Below are positions 26,901 through 33,615 of a stretch of DNA of 40,130 nt, in pieces; the first letter of the stretch is position 1, and every line of letters begins with the position of its first letter. Made by a program: the position numbers and the translations under genes. A model generated the notes under the pieces. The model was not told the origin of the DNA and made no database searches. It saw nothing but the letters and a program-made list of their open reading frames with translations. Origin of the DNA: JBHJGS01 sp050331575 (GTDB lineage Bacteria > Pseudomonadota > Alphaproteobacteria > Sphingomonadales > Rhodothalassiaceae); NCBI GenBank assembly GCA_050331575.1, contig JBHJGS010000022.1, forward strand, positions 1 through 40,130, written 5' to 3'.

Positions 26901-27367
26901 CCGCCTTCTCCGACCGGGCACAGTCACGCCTGTTGGCCTATCTGCCGACCGGGCCGGATGATCCGTTGGTGCGCTATGCCGCCGGTGCCAGCTTCGAAGA
27001 CCTGGCCTCGGTGATCGATCTATTCGGCTTGCAGGAGTTTCAGGGCAGCTTCCTGCCGCGCAACACGATCCGGGCGGACACGACACACCAGATCGACCTG
27101 AATGCGCAATTGGAAGTCCCCGTGGCGTTCGGCAAGGTCATCTTCGAGGGCGGCATCCGGAACTTCCTAAACCTGCTCGACCGTGACCGGGGCCTCATTC
27201 AACGGTTCTCCATTCGCGAGAATCTGTATGACGCTGGCTATGATCCGGCCACGGACCAATTGGTGATCTATAACAGCTTCAACGCTGAGGATCTGGCGGA
27301 CGAGCAGTTCATCACCAGCGTCGCCTCCGGCTGGCAGGCGCAGCTTGGGGTGCGCTTCGTGTTCTAA
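23918..27367 (+). CDS. Oar-like TonB-dependent receptor
   Basis: Outer-membrane transporter driven by TonB. 1149 residues. The N-terminus has a signal peptide (about 1-39, ending at an A-Q-A cleavage-like site). A carboxypeptidase-regulatory/Oar-type beta-sandwich (about 40-130) follows, then a plug domain (about 135-275, with VEVIGEYIG, LVVDGVSLQD and GGLVNITTKSGTNEFHG) and a large 22-strand-type barrel ending in the terminal phenylalanine expected for outer-membrane insertion. Such receptors carry large or unusual substrates such as oligosaccharides or peptides; the substrate here is unknown. A GAGGGA ribosome binding site precedes the ATG. The gene is single, closed by a terminator and divergent from an AraC-type regulator. 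Confidence 0.9.
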   Translation: MSKTMKGAQVLRRYLGSTCLSVGAVAALAATAWTPAQAQVTFATAQGRVEMPRTGRIEDITVEVTHIPSGSRRVVTTNDQGRFVATGLRIGGPYSFRFFGPGIETRTVNVPYIEAGTPFQLNVQLRAAAIEEVEVIGEYIGDLDYGSTFTFDAETIRKTPVIERRLQEIIRRESTAFVDFGQSLETQGISILGFNTRFNNLVVDGVSLQDSFGDSFTGFTTRRSAISLDAIESISVETAPFDVQNSGFQGGLVNITTKSGTNEFHGGAFFQRNGGDLLSADRAGTDEDGSPNLINAPDRENTWGVFLNGPIIKDKLFFLVSYEEFDQEDPLNSCPAGFGCPNPFFDITLDLYNQIAAASIAQYGFDPGSFDDIATFNDGERKFLAKLDWNINEDHRASLTWQRTTSTFINGTGVPGLDGPLTFQTGAADTPHLVSAQLFSSWTDKFSSQITFGFTRNERNTELFPGASGIGQITLNEVGINANADGPILDDDGNLEPDGDLSLAPDDEEQIERSDNNRIQFKARGEYYAGKHTLSFGYEFDYRDLFDIRVPGGNGIFNFEASGGNTTFENFAAGIVDEVSLFGAATGDPFDVAVDFQIAQHSFYIQDEWQVLPNLSLLFGLRYERFETSDEPEENPFFVQRYGFSNSVSLDNVDTFLPRFSFNWQPFERTTIRGGAGIFAGGIPFAYLAEPYRNLGINLFNVSLPGSALGEITTFAEVPPALIALLGDEENAVLADQSLETGVNSLDPNFENPRNLRLQFAVDQFFDVPVLGDNWKFTAEVIYSNILEAIQFQDLRLQETGAFITALQAERYTQISVDQGDIRPIAETTQSNDSFFPLTGADGPFLDPQDIQVTNTSEGFSTVLRFGLEKTWTHDLLGQLRFGANYSYTESVDVSPANDTDDLDDVFETGAYNDVNNPIAGPSIQAVPHNFVYTFDYRKNFDNDWAVTFSVLGNFRSGRATSLVGDEANNDLNSGNFANAAGETLAEQGVELIQPAFSDRAQSRLLAYLPTGPDDPLVRYAAGASFEDLASVIDLFGLQEFQGSFLPRNTIRADTTHQIDLNAQLEVPVAFGKVIFEGGIRNFLNLLDRDRGLIQRFSIRENLYDAGYDPATDQLVIYNSFNAEDLADEQFITSVASGWQAQLGVRFVF

Positions 27368-27394
27368 ACCGAGAAACACTCAGGCACGTCGCTT

Positions 27395-27425
27395 GGGCCG
27401 GTGGTTGCACCGGCCCATTTTTGTT
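27395..27425 (+). terminator. Rho-independent terminator after the Oar-like receptor
   Basis: A perfect 9-bp GC stem (GGGCCGGTG / CACCGGCCC) with a 4-nt loop is followed by ATTTTTGTT. It starts 28 nt after the stop codon. Confidence 0.9.
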
Positions 27426-27506
27426 GCGGCGCTTTGTATTGTGGCGGTGTGCCAGGGCGGCCATAGTGCCGGCGACCAACCCCATTCCTGCTGAGGAGCC
27501 TGCCTG

Positions 27507-28544
27507 ATGCCCAGCGCGCGCGAAATCCATCTTGTTTCCTATCCTCAAGGGCTGCCCCAGCCGTCCGATTTCGCGCTGAAGCAGGTGGAGTTGCCCGAGC
27601 CCGGGCCAGGACAGATGCTGATCCGCACTGTCTGGATGTCGGTGGACCCTTATATGCGCGGGCGCATGCGGCCGGAGGTGAAGAGCTATATTCCGCCGTT
27701 TCAGCTGGACCAGCCGCTGGACGGGGGCATGGTCGGCCAAGTGGTCGCCTCGCGGCATGACCAGTACCAGCCCGGCGATTATGTTACCGGCTTTAGCGGC
27801 GGCTGGCGCGATCATCATCTCTCCGACGGCCGCATGCTGCAAAAGATCAGCCCCGACATCGCCCCCCTGTCGGCCTTTCTGGGCGTGCTCGGCCTGCCGG
27901 GAATGACCGCCTGGATCGGCATCAAGACAGTTTTGGAGCTTGAGGCAGGGCAGACCCTGTTTGTCTCCGCAGCCGCTGGGGCGGTCGGCTCGCTGGCGTG
28001 TCAGCTGGGCAAGCGTTTGGGCGCGCGGGTGATCGGATCGGCGGGCTCTGCTGACAAGATCGCCTGGCTGATAGACGGGCTCGGGGTCGATGCCGCGATC
28101 AACTATAAAGATCATGCCGATGCGCGGTCGTTGACCAAGGCGCTGGCAGCCGCCGCACCCGATGGCGTCGACCGCTATTTCGAAAATGTCGGCGGCCAGC
28201 ATTTGGAGGCGGCCTTGAATTGCCTAAACGATTTCGGCCGCATCGCCGTGTGCGGCATGATCAGCCAATATAATGCCACCGCGCCGGAACCCGGCCCGTC
28301 CAACCTGACCGTGCTGATCGCCCGGCGCGCGCGCATGCAAGGCTTCCTGCTGTCGGATCATCTGGACCAGACCATGGCCTTTTTCCACGAGGTCGGCGGC
28401 TGGCTGCGGGAAGGCAAGATCCACTATCGCGAGACCGTCTATGACGGGCTGGACAAGGCGCCGGAGGCGTTCATCGGCTTGTTCACCGGCGACAATGTTG
28501 GCAAGGCGGTGGTGCGCGTCGGGTCGGAGAGGTGCGAAGACTGA
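27507..28544 (+). CDS. CurA-like NADPH-dependent enone reductase
   Basis: Zinc-free medium-chain dehydrogenase/reductase of the leukotriene B4 12-hydroxydehydrogenase / curcumin reductase group, which reduce alpha,beta-unsaturated ketones with NADPH. 345 residues. The N-terminal GroES-like part includes the group signature MSVDPYMRGRM near residue 45. The Rossmann domain has VSAAAGAVGSLACQLGKRLGARVIG (about 152-176) and later YFENVGG near 214. The frame is complete, with an ATG at 27507 and TGAGGAG about 12 nt upstream. It is co-directional with pyp but separated by 244 nt containing inverted repeats, so it is probably its own unit. Its natural substrate is unknown. Confidence 0.88.
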   Translation: MPSAREIHLVSYPQGLPQPSDFALKQVELPEPGPGQMLIRTVWMSVDPYMRGRMRPEVKSYIPPFQLDQPLDGGMVGQVVASRHDQYQPGDYVTGFSGGWRDHHLSDGRMLQKISPDIAPLSAFLGVLGLPGMTAWIGIKTVLELEAGQTLFVSAAAGAVGSLACQLGKRLGARVIGSAGSADKIAWLIDGLGVDAAINYKDHADARSLTKALAAAAPDGVDRYFENVGGQHLEAALNCLNDFGRIAVCGMISQYNATAPEPGPSNLTVLIARRARMQGFLLSDHLDQTMAFFHEVGGWLREGKIHYRETVYDGLDKAPEAFIGLFTGDNVGKAVVRVGSERCED

Positions 28545-28663
28545 AAAAGCGATGCCACCCGTCCAGACGCTAAAGGCTTGCGCCCAAGAGAGGCCCAAGC
28601 CTTACCCGCAGTCTTCATGAAGACTGTCATCTTGTCGCAGACTTGGCCTTCCGACATCTTTCC

Positions 28664-28712
28664 CCGCCGGCGGCTTTTTATGTGACACGATCGTCATACG
28701 CCGCCGGTTTTA
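28664..28712 (+). promoter_or_regulatory. Hairpin-forming leader upstream of pyp
   Basis: CCGGCGGC at 28667-28674 is complementary to GCCGCCGG at 28700-28707. The enclosed stretch (TATGTGAC...GTCATA) can pair further, and TTTTAAGGAG follows directly. It lies about 80 nt before the pyp start. It could end the upstream transcript, act as an attenuator, or contain an operator. In the same gap are an 8-bp inverted repeat at 28573-28603 and the palindrome GTCTTCATGAAGAC at 28611-28624. Confidence 0.4.
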
Positions 28713-28788
28713 AGGAGAAATTAAGGGGCAGGCCCTGACATCGGCGTATAGCAGATTGCGCGCGGCGCGGCCCCAAGGGAGCATCTTC

Positions 28789-29166
28789 ATGGCGATTGTC
28801 TCGTTTGCCTCCGACGATATCGAAAACAGGCTGGCCCAGATGGAGGAGGGGGAGCTGAACGACTTGGCGTTCGGTGCCATTCAGCTCGACCAGGATGGCA
28901 AGATCCTCAACTATAATGCGGCGGAGGGCGAGATCACCGGCCGCGATCCTGAGAGCGTCAAGGGCCAGAATTTCTTCTCCGACGTGGCCCCATGCACCAA
29001 CCAGCCCGGGTTTCGAGACAAGTTCGACGAAGGCGTGGCCGCCGGCAATCTGAACGCCGTATTCGAATGGACCTTCGACTATAATATGGCGCCGACCAAG
29101 GTGCAGGTTCACATGAAGAAGGCCGCCATGCCCGGCAAATACTGGGTCTTCGTCAAACGGCTTTAG
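28789..29166 (+). CDS. pyp: Photoactive yellow protein (blue-light PAS photoreceptor)
   Basis: Cytoplasmic blue-light sensor that binds p-coumaric acid through a cysteine thioester. Its 125 residues align without gaps to the Halorhodospira halophila protein as I know it. All pocket residues fall at the canonical positions: Tyr42, Glu46, Thr50, Arg52, Cys69 in the DVAPCT block, and Met100. Position 94, a Tyr in H. halophila, is Trp here. The ATG at 28789 was chosen over a frame start 33 nt upstream because AAGGGAG precedes it and because it reproduces the family length exactly. The p-coumarate ligase gene follows after 13 nt and a soluble chemoreceptor after that, so the output is probably chemotaxis. 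The chromophore can be supplied by the neighbouring ligase, but no tyrosine ammonia-lyase is nearby. Confidence 0.96.
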   Translation: MAIVSFASDDIENRLAQMEEGELNDLAFGAIQLDQDGKILNYNAAEGEITGRDPESVKGQNFFSDVAPCTNQPGFRDKFDEGVAAGNLNAVFEWTFDYNMAPTKVQVHMKKAAMPGKYWVFVKRL

Positions 29167-29179
29167 GCGCCGGAGAGCC

Positions 29180-30367
29180 ATGATCCCGCCTCGTGTCTTG
29201 CTACCGGTTCTTCAGGACTGCATCGCTGCAGCGGTTGCCCGGCTGCGCGGCGGGCATGAGGCTTTGCCATCCGATCCGTGGCGACACACGGACACGGTCG
29301 ATGCCGAGGGGCTGGGCCTGAAGAGCCTGGAATTGATCGGGGTCGCCGGCGAGGTGGCTGACCGCTTCGGTCTGCGCGAGGCGGGTGTGGAGGACTATCT
29401 GCTGCGCCGGCGCGGGCTCGGCGACTGGGCGCGGCTGATTGCCGAGCATGGCTTGAAACCGACGACGACCCTGAGCTTTTTCACGTCCGGATCAACCGGC
29501 GCGCCGGTGGCCTGTCGCCATAGCATGATTGACCTGATCGATGAGGTCGAGGCGGTGCAGCCGCTGTTGGGCGCGGTCCGCCGGGTCCGCTTGCTGGTGC
29601 CCGCGCATCATATCTACGGCTTTTTGTGGGGCTACCTGATGCCGGGCCTGATGGGGCTGCCGGTGCTGCCGCGCAATGCCCCGCCCGAACCGTTCCGCGC
29701 CGGGGATCTGATCGTCAGCTATCCCGACCATTGGCGTTTCCTGGCCGGCGGCGAGGCTGCCTTGCCCCAAGGCCTGACCGGTTTGACATCGACTGCGCCG
29801 ATGTCCACCGCCGTGGCTCAGGCGCTCACGGCGCGCGGTCTGGACCGGCTGATCGAGATTTATGGAAGCAGCCAAACCGCCGGGGTCGGCTGGCGGCAGG
29901 GGCCAGAGGATCCGTTCACCCTGCTGCAGGTCTGGCAAACGCCGGCGTTAGACGGTTACGACCGCCCTGCGGCATTGATCCGGGCACGCAGCGGTCGCCC
30001 CGCCCCGGTGCAAGACCATCTGGTGTTCGACGCGCCGCGCCAGTTCCGCGTTCAAGGCCGCCGGGACCAGGCGATCATGGTGTCCGGCTTGACGGTCTAT
30101 CCAGAGCGGGTGCGCGCGCAATTGGAATCCCACCAGGCGGTGACACAAGCGCGTGTCCGATTGGATCGCGACGGCGCGCTAGCAGCGCTGATCGTGCCGG
30201 CCGATCCTGCGGTCCTCGGCACGCCGGATCGGCAGACGGCGCTGGTGCAGACCCTCTCAACATGGTGCAGCAGCCAATTGGCCGGGCACGAACGGCCGAT
30301 GCGCTGGCGCGTCATGGAAACGGTGCCGATGGGCCCGATGGGCAAGGAACGAGATTGGACGAGCTGA
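29180..30367 (+). CDS. p-Coumarate:CoA ligase, PYP-activation type
   Basis: Adenylate-forming enzyme that activates 4-coumarate for attachment to PYP. At 395 residues it is much shorter than plant or catabolic 4-coumarate ligases (about 510-560) and fits the PYP-associated subfamily. Residues 1-88 form a small helical domain resembling an acyl-carrier domain (GLGLKSLELIGVAGEVADRF, with Ser49). The adenylation core has the phosphate-binding TSGSTGAP at 102-109, a YGSSQTAG block and the hinge-like GRRDQAIMVSGLTVYPERV. The C-terminus ends with MGPMGKERD, containing the likely catalytic Lys. A GGAGAG ribosome binding site lies in the 13-nt gap after pyp, so the two are surely one transcript. The CoA-versus-carrier thioester question is open. 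Confidence 0.9.
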   Translation: MIPPRVLLPVLQDCIAAAVARLRGGHEALPSDPWRHTDTVDAEGLGLKSLELIGVAGEVADRFGLREAGVEDYLLRRRGLGDWARLIAEHGLKPTTTLSFFTSGSTGAPVACRHSMIDLIDEVEAVQPLLGAVRRVRLLVPAHHIYGFLWGYLMPGLMGLPVLPRNAPPEPFRAGDLIVSYPDHWRFLAGGEAALPQGLTGLTSTAPMSTAVAQALTARGLDRLIEIYGSSQTAGVGWRQGPEDPFTLLQVWQTPALDGYDRPAALIRARSGRPAPVQDHLVFDAPRQFRVQGRRDQAIMVSGLTVYPERVRAQLESHQAVTQARVRLDRDGALAALIVPADPAVLGTPDRQTALVQTLSTWCSSQLAGHERPMRWRVMETVPMGPMGKERDWTS

Positions 30368-30421
30368 CCCTCAATGGGGTCAAACGGATGGAACGCCCGT
30401 ACAACAGGGTAGGGGAGACAC

Positions 30422-31399
30422 ATGATGGATTCGCAAACCGGCAGCGTTGCCGCACCGGACTTAGCCCATTCGCGCACCGGCCGCTTCTTTCTGGACTTTC
30501 TGGCCGAAGCGCAGCCGGATCTGGCACCGGCCTTTGAACGCTATGTCAGCGATCATGCCGGGCGCTTTGCAGAGGTCTGCGCCGATCAGGTCGAGGACCG
30601 CCTGAACAGGTTGAAGGGGAGCGCCAATGCCGCTTTGGATACGATCTTGAAGGCCGGGCAAGGCCTGCAGGCGAAAGGGCAGACGGCCTTGCAATCCGGA
30701 ACCAAGCTGGTGGAACGGGCCACCACGGTTGCGGAAAGCGTGAAAGAAATCTCGCGAAGCGTGGATAGTGTCGCCGCCGCATCGGAGGAATATCTCGCCT
30801 CGTCTCAGGAAATCGGGGCGCAATTGACCCGGGGGGCCGAAGCGGCCTCAGAGGCGCAGGGCCGGGTCGGGTCGGCGCGCGACGGCATGGAGCGCCTGGT
30901 TACCGTCACCGAGCAGATTGTCGAATTCATCGACATCATCAAGCGCATCGCCAGCCAGACCAATTTGTTGGCGCTGAACGCCACGATCGAGGCCGCGCGC
31001 GCCGGCGAGGCCGGCCGCGGCTTTGCCGTTGTCGCCTCTGAGGTGAAGACGCTGGCGAAGAATTCCGGCGATGCCGCGGAAAAGATCGAGCAGCAGATCG
31101 AAGCCATGGAGGAGGCGGTCAAGGCGGTGCGAGAGAGCCTGGAAGCCGTTGCCGGGGCGATCGCCGGCAATGCCCGCCAGTCCGAAGAAACCCAAGGCGC
31201 GATCGAACAACAGAATATGGCCGCGGCGGATATCACCAAGAATATCGAGACCATCTCAAGCCGCTTGGGCTCGATTTCTGAGGATATTGATCAGGCCGCC
31301 AGCGACAGCGAGACGGTGATCACCAATATCGAACACCTCACCGCCGATATCGAGGTGATCGATGTGCGCGTCCGCGAACTGCGCTCCTCTGAGCTTTAG
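30422..31399 (+). CDS. Soluble methyl-accepting chemotaxis protein, PYP operon
   Basis: Chemoreceptor-type signalling protein that should control the kinase CheA through CheW. 325 residues, with no hydrophobic stretch long enough for a membrane helix, no HAMP and no recognisable PAS or other sensor domain. Residues 1-70 are a short, mostly helical region of unknown type. Residues about 90-320 form the antiparallel coiled-coil signalling domain, whose tip (about 172-215: IASQTNLLALNATIEAARAGE, GRGFAVVA-EV--LA) is fully conserved. GGGGAG precedes the ATG. It starts 54 nt after the p-coumarate ligase on the same strand. The lack of its own sensor and its place after pyp and its ligase suggest that PYP supplies the input. 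Confidence 0.9.
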   Translation: MMDSQTGSVAAPDLAHSRTGRFFLDFLAEAQPDLAPAFERYVSDHAGRFAEVCADQVEDRLNRLKGSANAALDTILKAGQGLQAKGQTALQSGTKLVERATTVAESVKEISRSVDSVAAASEEYLASSQEIGAQLTRGAEAASEAQGRVGSARDGMERLVTVTEQIVEFIDIIKRIASQTNLLALNATIEAARAGEAGRGFAVVASEVKTLAKNSGDAAEKIEQQIEAMEEAVKAVRESLEAVAGAIAGNARQSEETQGAIEQQNMAAADITKNIETISSRLGSISEDIDQAASDSETVITNIEHLTADIEVIDVRVRELRSSEL

Positions 31400-31463
31400 G
31401 CGGGTCCGATTGCGCGCCGGAGCGAGGCGCTTGCCCCAGAAAAAGGCGGGCCATTCGGTCTGA

Positions 31464-32480
31464 TCAATCGCGATGGCGATGGATCGGACGCTGCCCTAGC
31501 ATCGCCAAGCCGGCCCAGATGCCGGCGGCCATGGCTGCGAAGACGGGCAAGCCGTGCGGCGATAGACCGGGAATGGCATGCAGCATCAGTTCGTCATTGC
31601 CCCCGGGTGCCAAGCTGACGCCCACCGCCATGAGCATGCCGCCCAGAAGATGGCGCAGCCAAGCCAGGCGCGGCCGCCAGGCCAATCGGACGCTGCCTGA
31701 CGCCATCGCGGCCAGCACAGAGCCCACTATCGCGGCGGCAAACAGGGCCCATCGCGCGGCGGGCAGCGGCGCGCTGTGGGCGATCGCTGCGGCGCTGTCG
31801 GCAATGGTGCCGGTATAGGCCCACTGGCCGATCAGCGTAGACATCGCAGCATTGCTCAGCCCGATTAACAGGGCCGCAAAGGAAAAGCCGTAGGGCCGCT
31901 GGTGCAGGGCCGTGCCTAGGCTTGATGGAATTTCGTGGCAGCGGCGTAGATGCCTGAGGTCCAGAACCGCCCACACGCACAGCAGGAGCACGACCAAAGC
32001 CATGGCACTGCTGTGCGGAGGGATCAGCGGCACTGCCGTGACCGGGGCAGGGATCGGCAGCACAGCCCGGACCGTCACCATCAACGCCGCGCCCAGGCCG
32101 AGGCCCGCCAAAGTGAGGCTCATGCCCATCTGGCCCTGGCCCAACGCGCCCAAGGTGCCCATGGCACAGGCCTGGTTGATCGCAGCTCCCAAACCGAACA
32201 GCAAGCCGCCGACCAGGCCGAGCCCGGTTAACGCCCAGCTTTCCATCACGGGCGCTCGCTCCGTCCCCATGGCCCAGAGGCTGACCGCCAGCATCACCCA
32301 CGCGGCTGTCTTGGCAAAGCCGAACAGTCGTGGCCAGCCAAGGCCACATCGCAGCTCCTCGAAGGCGCGAACCATGCAGATGCCGCCCCGATTGGTGGCG
32401 AAGCCCAGGATCAGGGCGAACACGAGGGCGGGGAGGAGCCATAAGACGGAGGTCACGGTCAGGTCCTGTTTTGCAGGCAT
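31464..32480 (-). CDS. YeeE/YedE-family membrane protein (sulfur compound transport)
   Basis: Inner-membrane protein of 338 residues with about nine or ten hydrophobic helices. The family's cysteine blocks are visible: ATNRGGICMVRAF with Cys35, and INQACAMGTLG near residue 110, each next to Gly-rich turns. Characterised members (TsuA) take up thiosulfate; others are described as sulfur-trafficking proteins. No sulfur-oxidation or rhodanese genes are adjacent, so the substrate is open. It converges on the PYP-MCP operon with 64 nt between the stop codons. That gap has a weak GCGCC/GGCGC hairpin at 31414-31430 without a T run. Confidence 0.82.
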   Translation of the reverse strand: MPAKQDLTVTSVLWLLPALVFALILGFATNRGGICMVRAFEELRCGLGWPRLFGFAKTAAWVMLAVSLWAMGTERAPVMESWALTGLGLVGGLLFGLGAAINQACAMGTLGALGQGQMGMSLTLAGLGLGAALMVTVRAVLPIPAPVTAVPLIPPHSSAMALVVLLLCVWAVLDLRHLRRCHEIPSSLGTALHQRPYGFSFAALLIGLSNAAMSTLIGQWAYTGTIADSAAAIAHSAPLPAARWALFAAAIVGSVLAAMASGSVRLAWRPRLAWLRHLLGGMLMAVGVSLAPGGNDELMLHAIPGLSPHGLPVFAAMAAGIWAGLAMLGQRPIHRHRD

Positions 32481-32601
32481 GGGGGCCGACCTTAACGGCG
32501 ATCCAGCCCCGCTTTCCTGCCAGATGGTCGCGCGGTCGGTAAGGGGTTTGGTAATCTTTTGGCATCAGTCTCTTGAGTTGCCGCAAAAAGGAGATTGAAC
32601 G

Positions 32602-33276
32602 ATGGCGATTGCCGGCTCGTCTTTTCCCGTTGCAACCGTGGTCGCCGGAGAGACGCCCGCGATCCAGCGCAGCTTCGTCCGCGAGGACCGCGGTCTTGCC
32701 CCGGACCCGTCATCCCCACCCTCTCCCACGGCGCCGGCGTCGGACCCGGCGTCAACCCCGGCGCCAACCCCGGTAACCATCGAGGCACCACCCCCGGCAC
32801 CGATCGAGGCACCCACTCAGGCACCGACTCAGGCACCCCCTCCTCCGGTGACCGCTGAACGACCAGATGAAGACACCAGCGAGGGGTCGGCGTCTGCCGA
32901 TGTCCCGCCGGGGCAGGTGGGCTTCGGCGCACGCTTCCCGAGCGAGGCCAATATCCGCGCGCTGGAAAACCAGATCGCCCGGTTGGAGCGGCTGATCGGC
33001 GAGTCTTCCGCCCAGACGGGCGCCGAGGCGCCGACGCTGGTCAACGAGGAGGCCGCTGCTGAGGACGACGGTGCCGATGGCGACACGGCTGCCGCGTCCA
33101 GCGAAGAGCCGGCGGCGGGACCGGTGGTATCAGAGGGGCAGACCTTGGCAGCCTTGGTGGGGTTGGACCTTCTTCGCGCCCGGCTGGCCGAATTGCTTAG
33201 TGCGGCCACGCCCAGCGCAGGGGCGAACGGCAGCGAGGATGCCGACCCAGGGCTGGTGATCGACTCCAACGCTTGA
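32602..33276 (+). CDS. Hypothetical Pro/Ala-rich protein
   Basis: I do not recognise a family. The 224-residue frame starts at an ATG with a good AAGGAGA ribosome binding site, which supports real translation. Residues 1-30 contain a VVAGETPAIQR-like phrase that I associate with repeat-derived coding sequence in proteobacteria. Residues 35-95 are a Pro/Ala/Thr linker built from a 12-nt DNA repeat. Residues 110-135 look like a short amphipathic helix or coiled coil (ANIRALENQIARLERLIGES), and the rest is acidic and Ala-rich. No signal peptide or membrane segment is seen. It is divergent from the YeeE-like gene and ends 340 nt before the next receptor gene. Confidence 0.55.
   Translation: MAIAGSSFPVATVVAGETPAIQRSFVREDRGLAPDPSSPPSPTAPASDPASTPAPTPVTIEAPPPAPIEAPTQAPTQAPPPPVTAERPDEDTSEGSASADVPPGQVGFGARFPSEANIRALENQIARLERLIGESSAQTGAEAPTLVNEEAAAEDDGADGDTAAASSEEPAAGPVVSEGQTLAALVGLDLLRARLAELLSAATPSAGANGSEDADPGLVIDSNA
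32779..32838 (+). repeat. Five 12-nt in-frame tandem repeats
   Basis: Five consecutive 12-mers of the pattern (A/C)(T/C)C(G/A/C)(A/G)GGCACC(A/G/C) encode IEAP, PPAP, IEAP, TQAP and TQAP in the Pro-rich linker of the hypothetical protein. Units 3 to 5 are nearly identical, suggesting recent slippage expansion. The unit length preserves the reading frame. Confidence 0.75.
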
Positions 33277-33321
33277 GCCCTTCCGCGGGCGCGGAGCGCG
33301 GGCCGCCCTGGCCCGCCCGGC

Positions 33322-33458
33322 TAGAGCCTTGTCCGATCAAACCGACACCCTTCGAGGGTCGGTTTGGCCGAGAAAAGGCTTTATGATCCACAGGTTTGGA
33401 GTGTTGCGTCCGGCCTCATTGGTCACCAAAGGTGAGCCAATGAGATCGGGCAACGCTC
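33322..33458 (+). repeat. Palindromic element, copy A (upstream of TonB receptor)
   Basis: About 137 bp that match the minus strand of 37516-37652 without gaps at about 118 positions by hand count. It contains a first hairpin (CAAACCGA ... TCGGTTTG around a TTCG turn, flanked by AGAGCCTT / AAGGCTTT). A second follows at 33417-33442 (CATTGG-TCACC / GGTGA-G-CCAATG with one bulged base). It ends about 157 nt before the receptor's ATG. The rest of the 339-nt gap (33459-33615) holds no gene. It has a GAGC-AGGA-GCTC repeat near 33485 and otherwise no recognised element. Confidence 0.85.
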
Positions 33459-33615
33459 CGCAGGGGCGGCCGAGGGGATCCCATAGAGCAGGAGCTCTGA
33501 GCAAACCGGGGCGAACCGGGGCGTTCCCGCTCCGCTTCGTCTACGGCTGGCCGTTTTGACATGATCGGTTCGACTTTCTATGCATGACGATAGAGTTATG
33601 TCAGGGAGGCCGATC

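Noticed and set aside
33322..33458. Insertion sequence ends flanking the receptor module
   Set aside because: The two copies are inverted relative to each other but contain internal hairpins, lie at promoter positions, and there is no transposase between them; a repeat or leader is the simpler reading.
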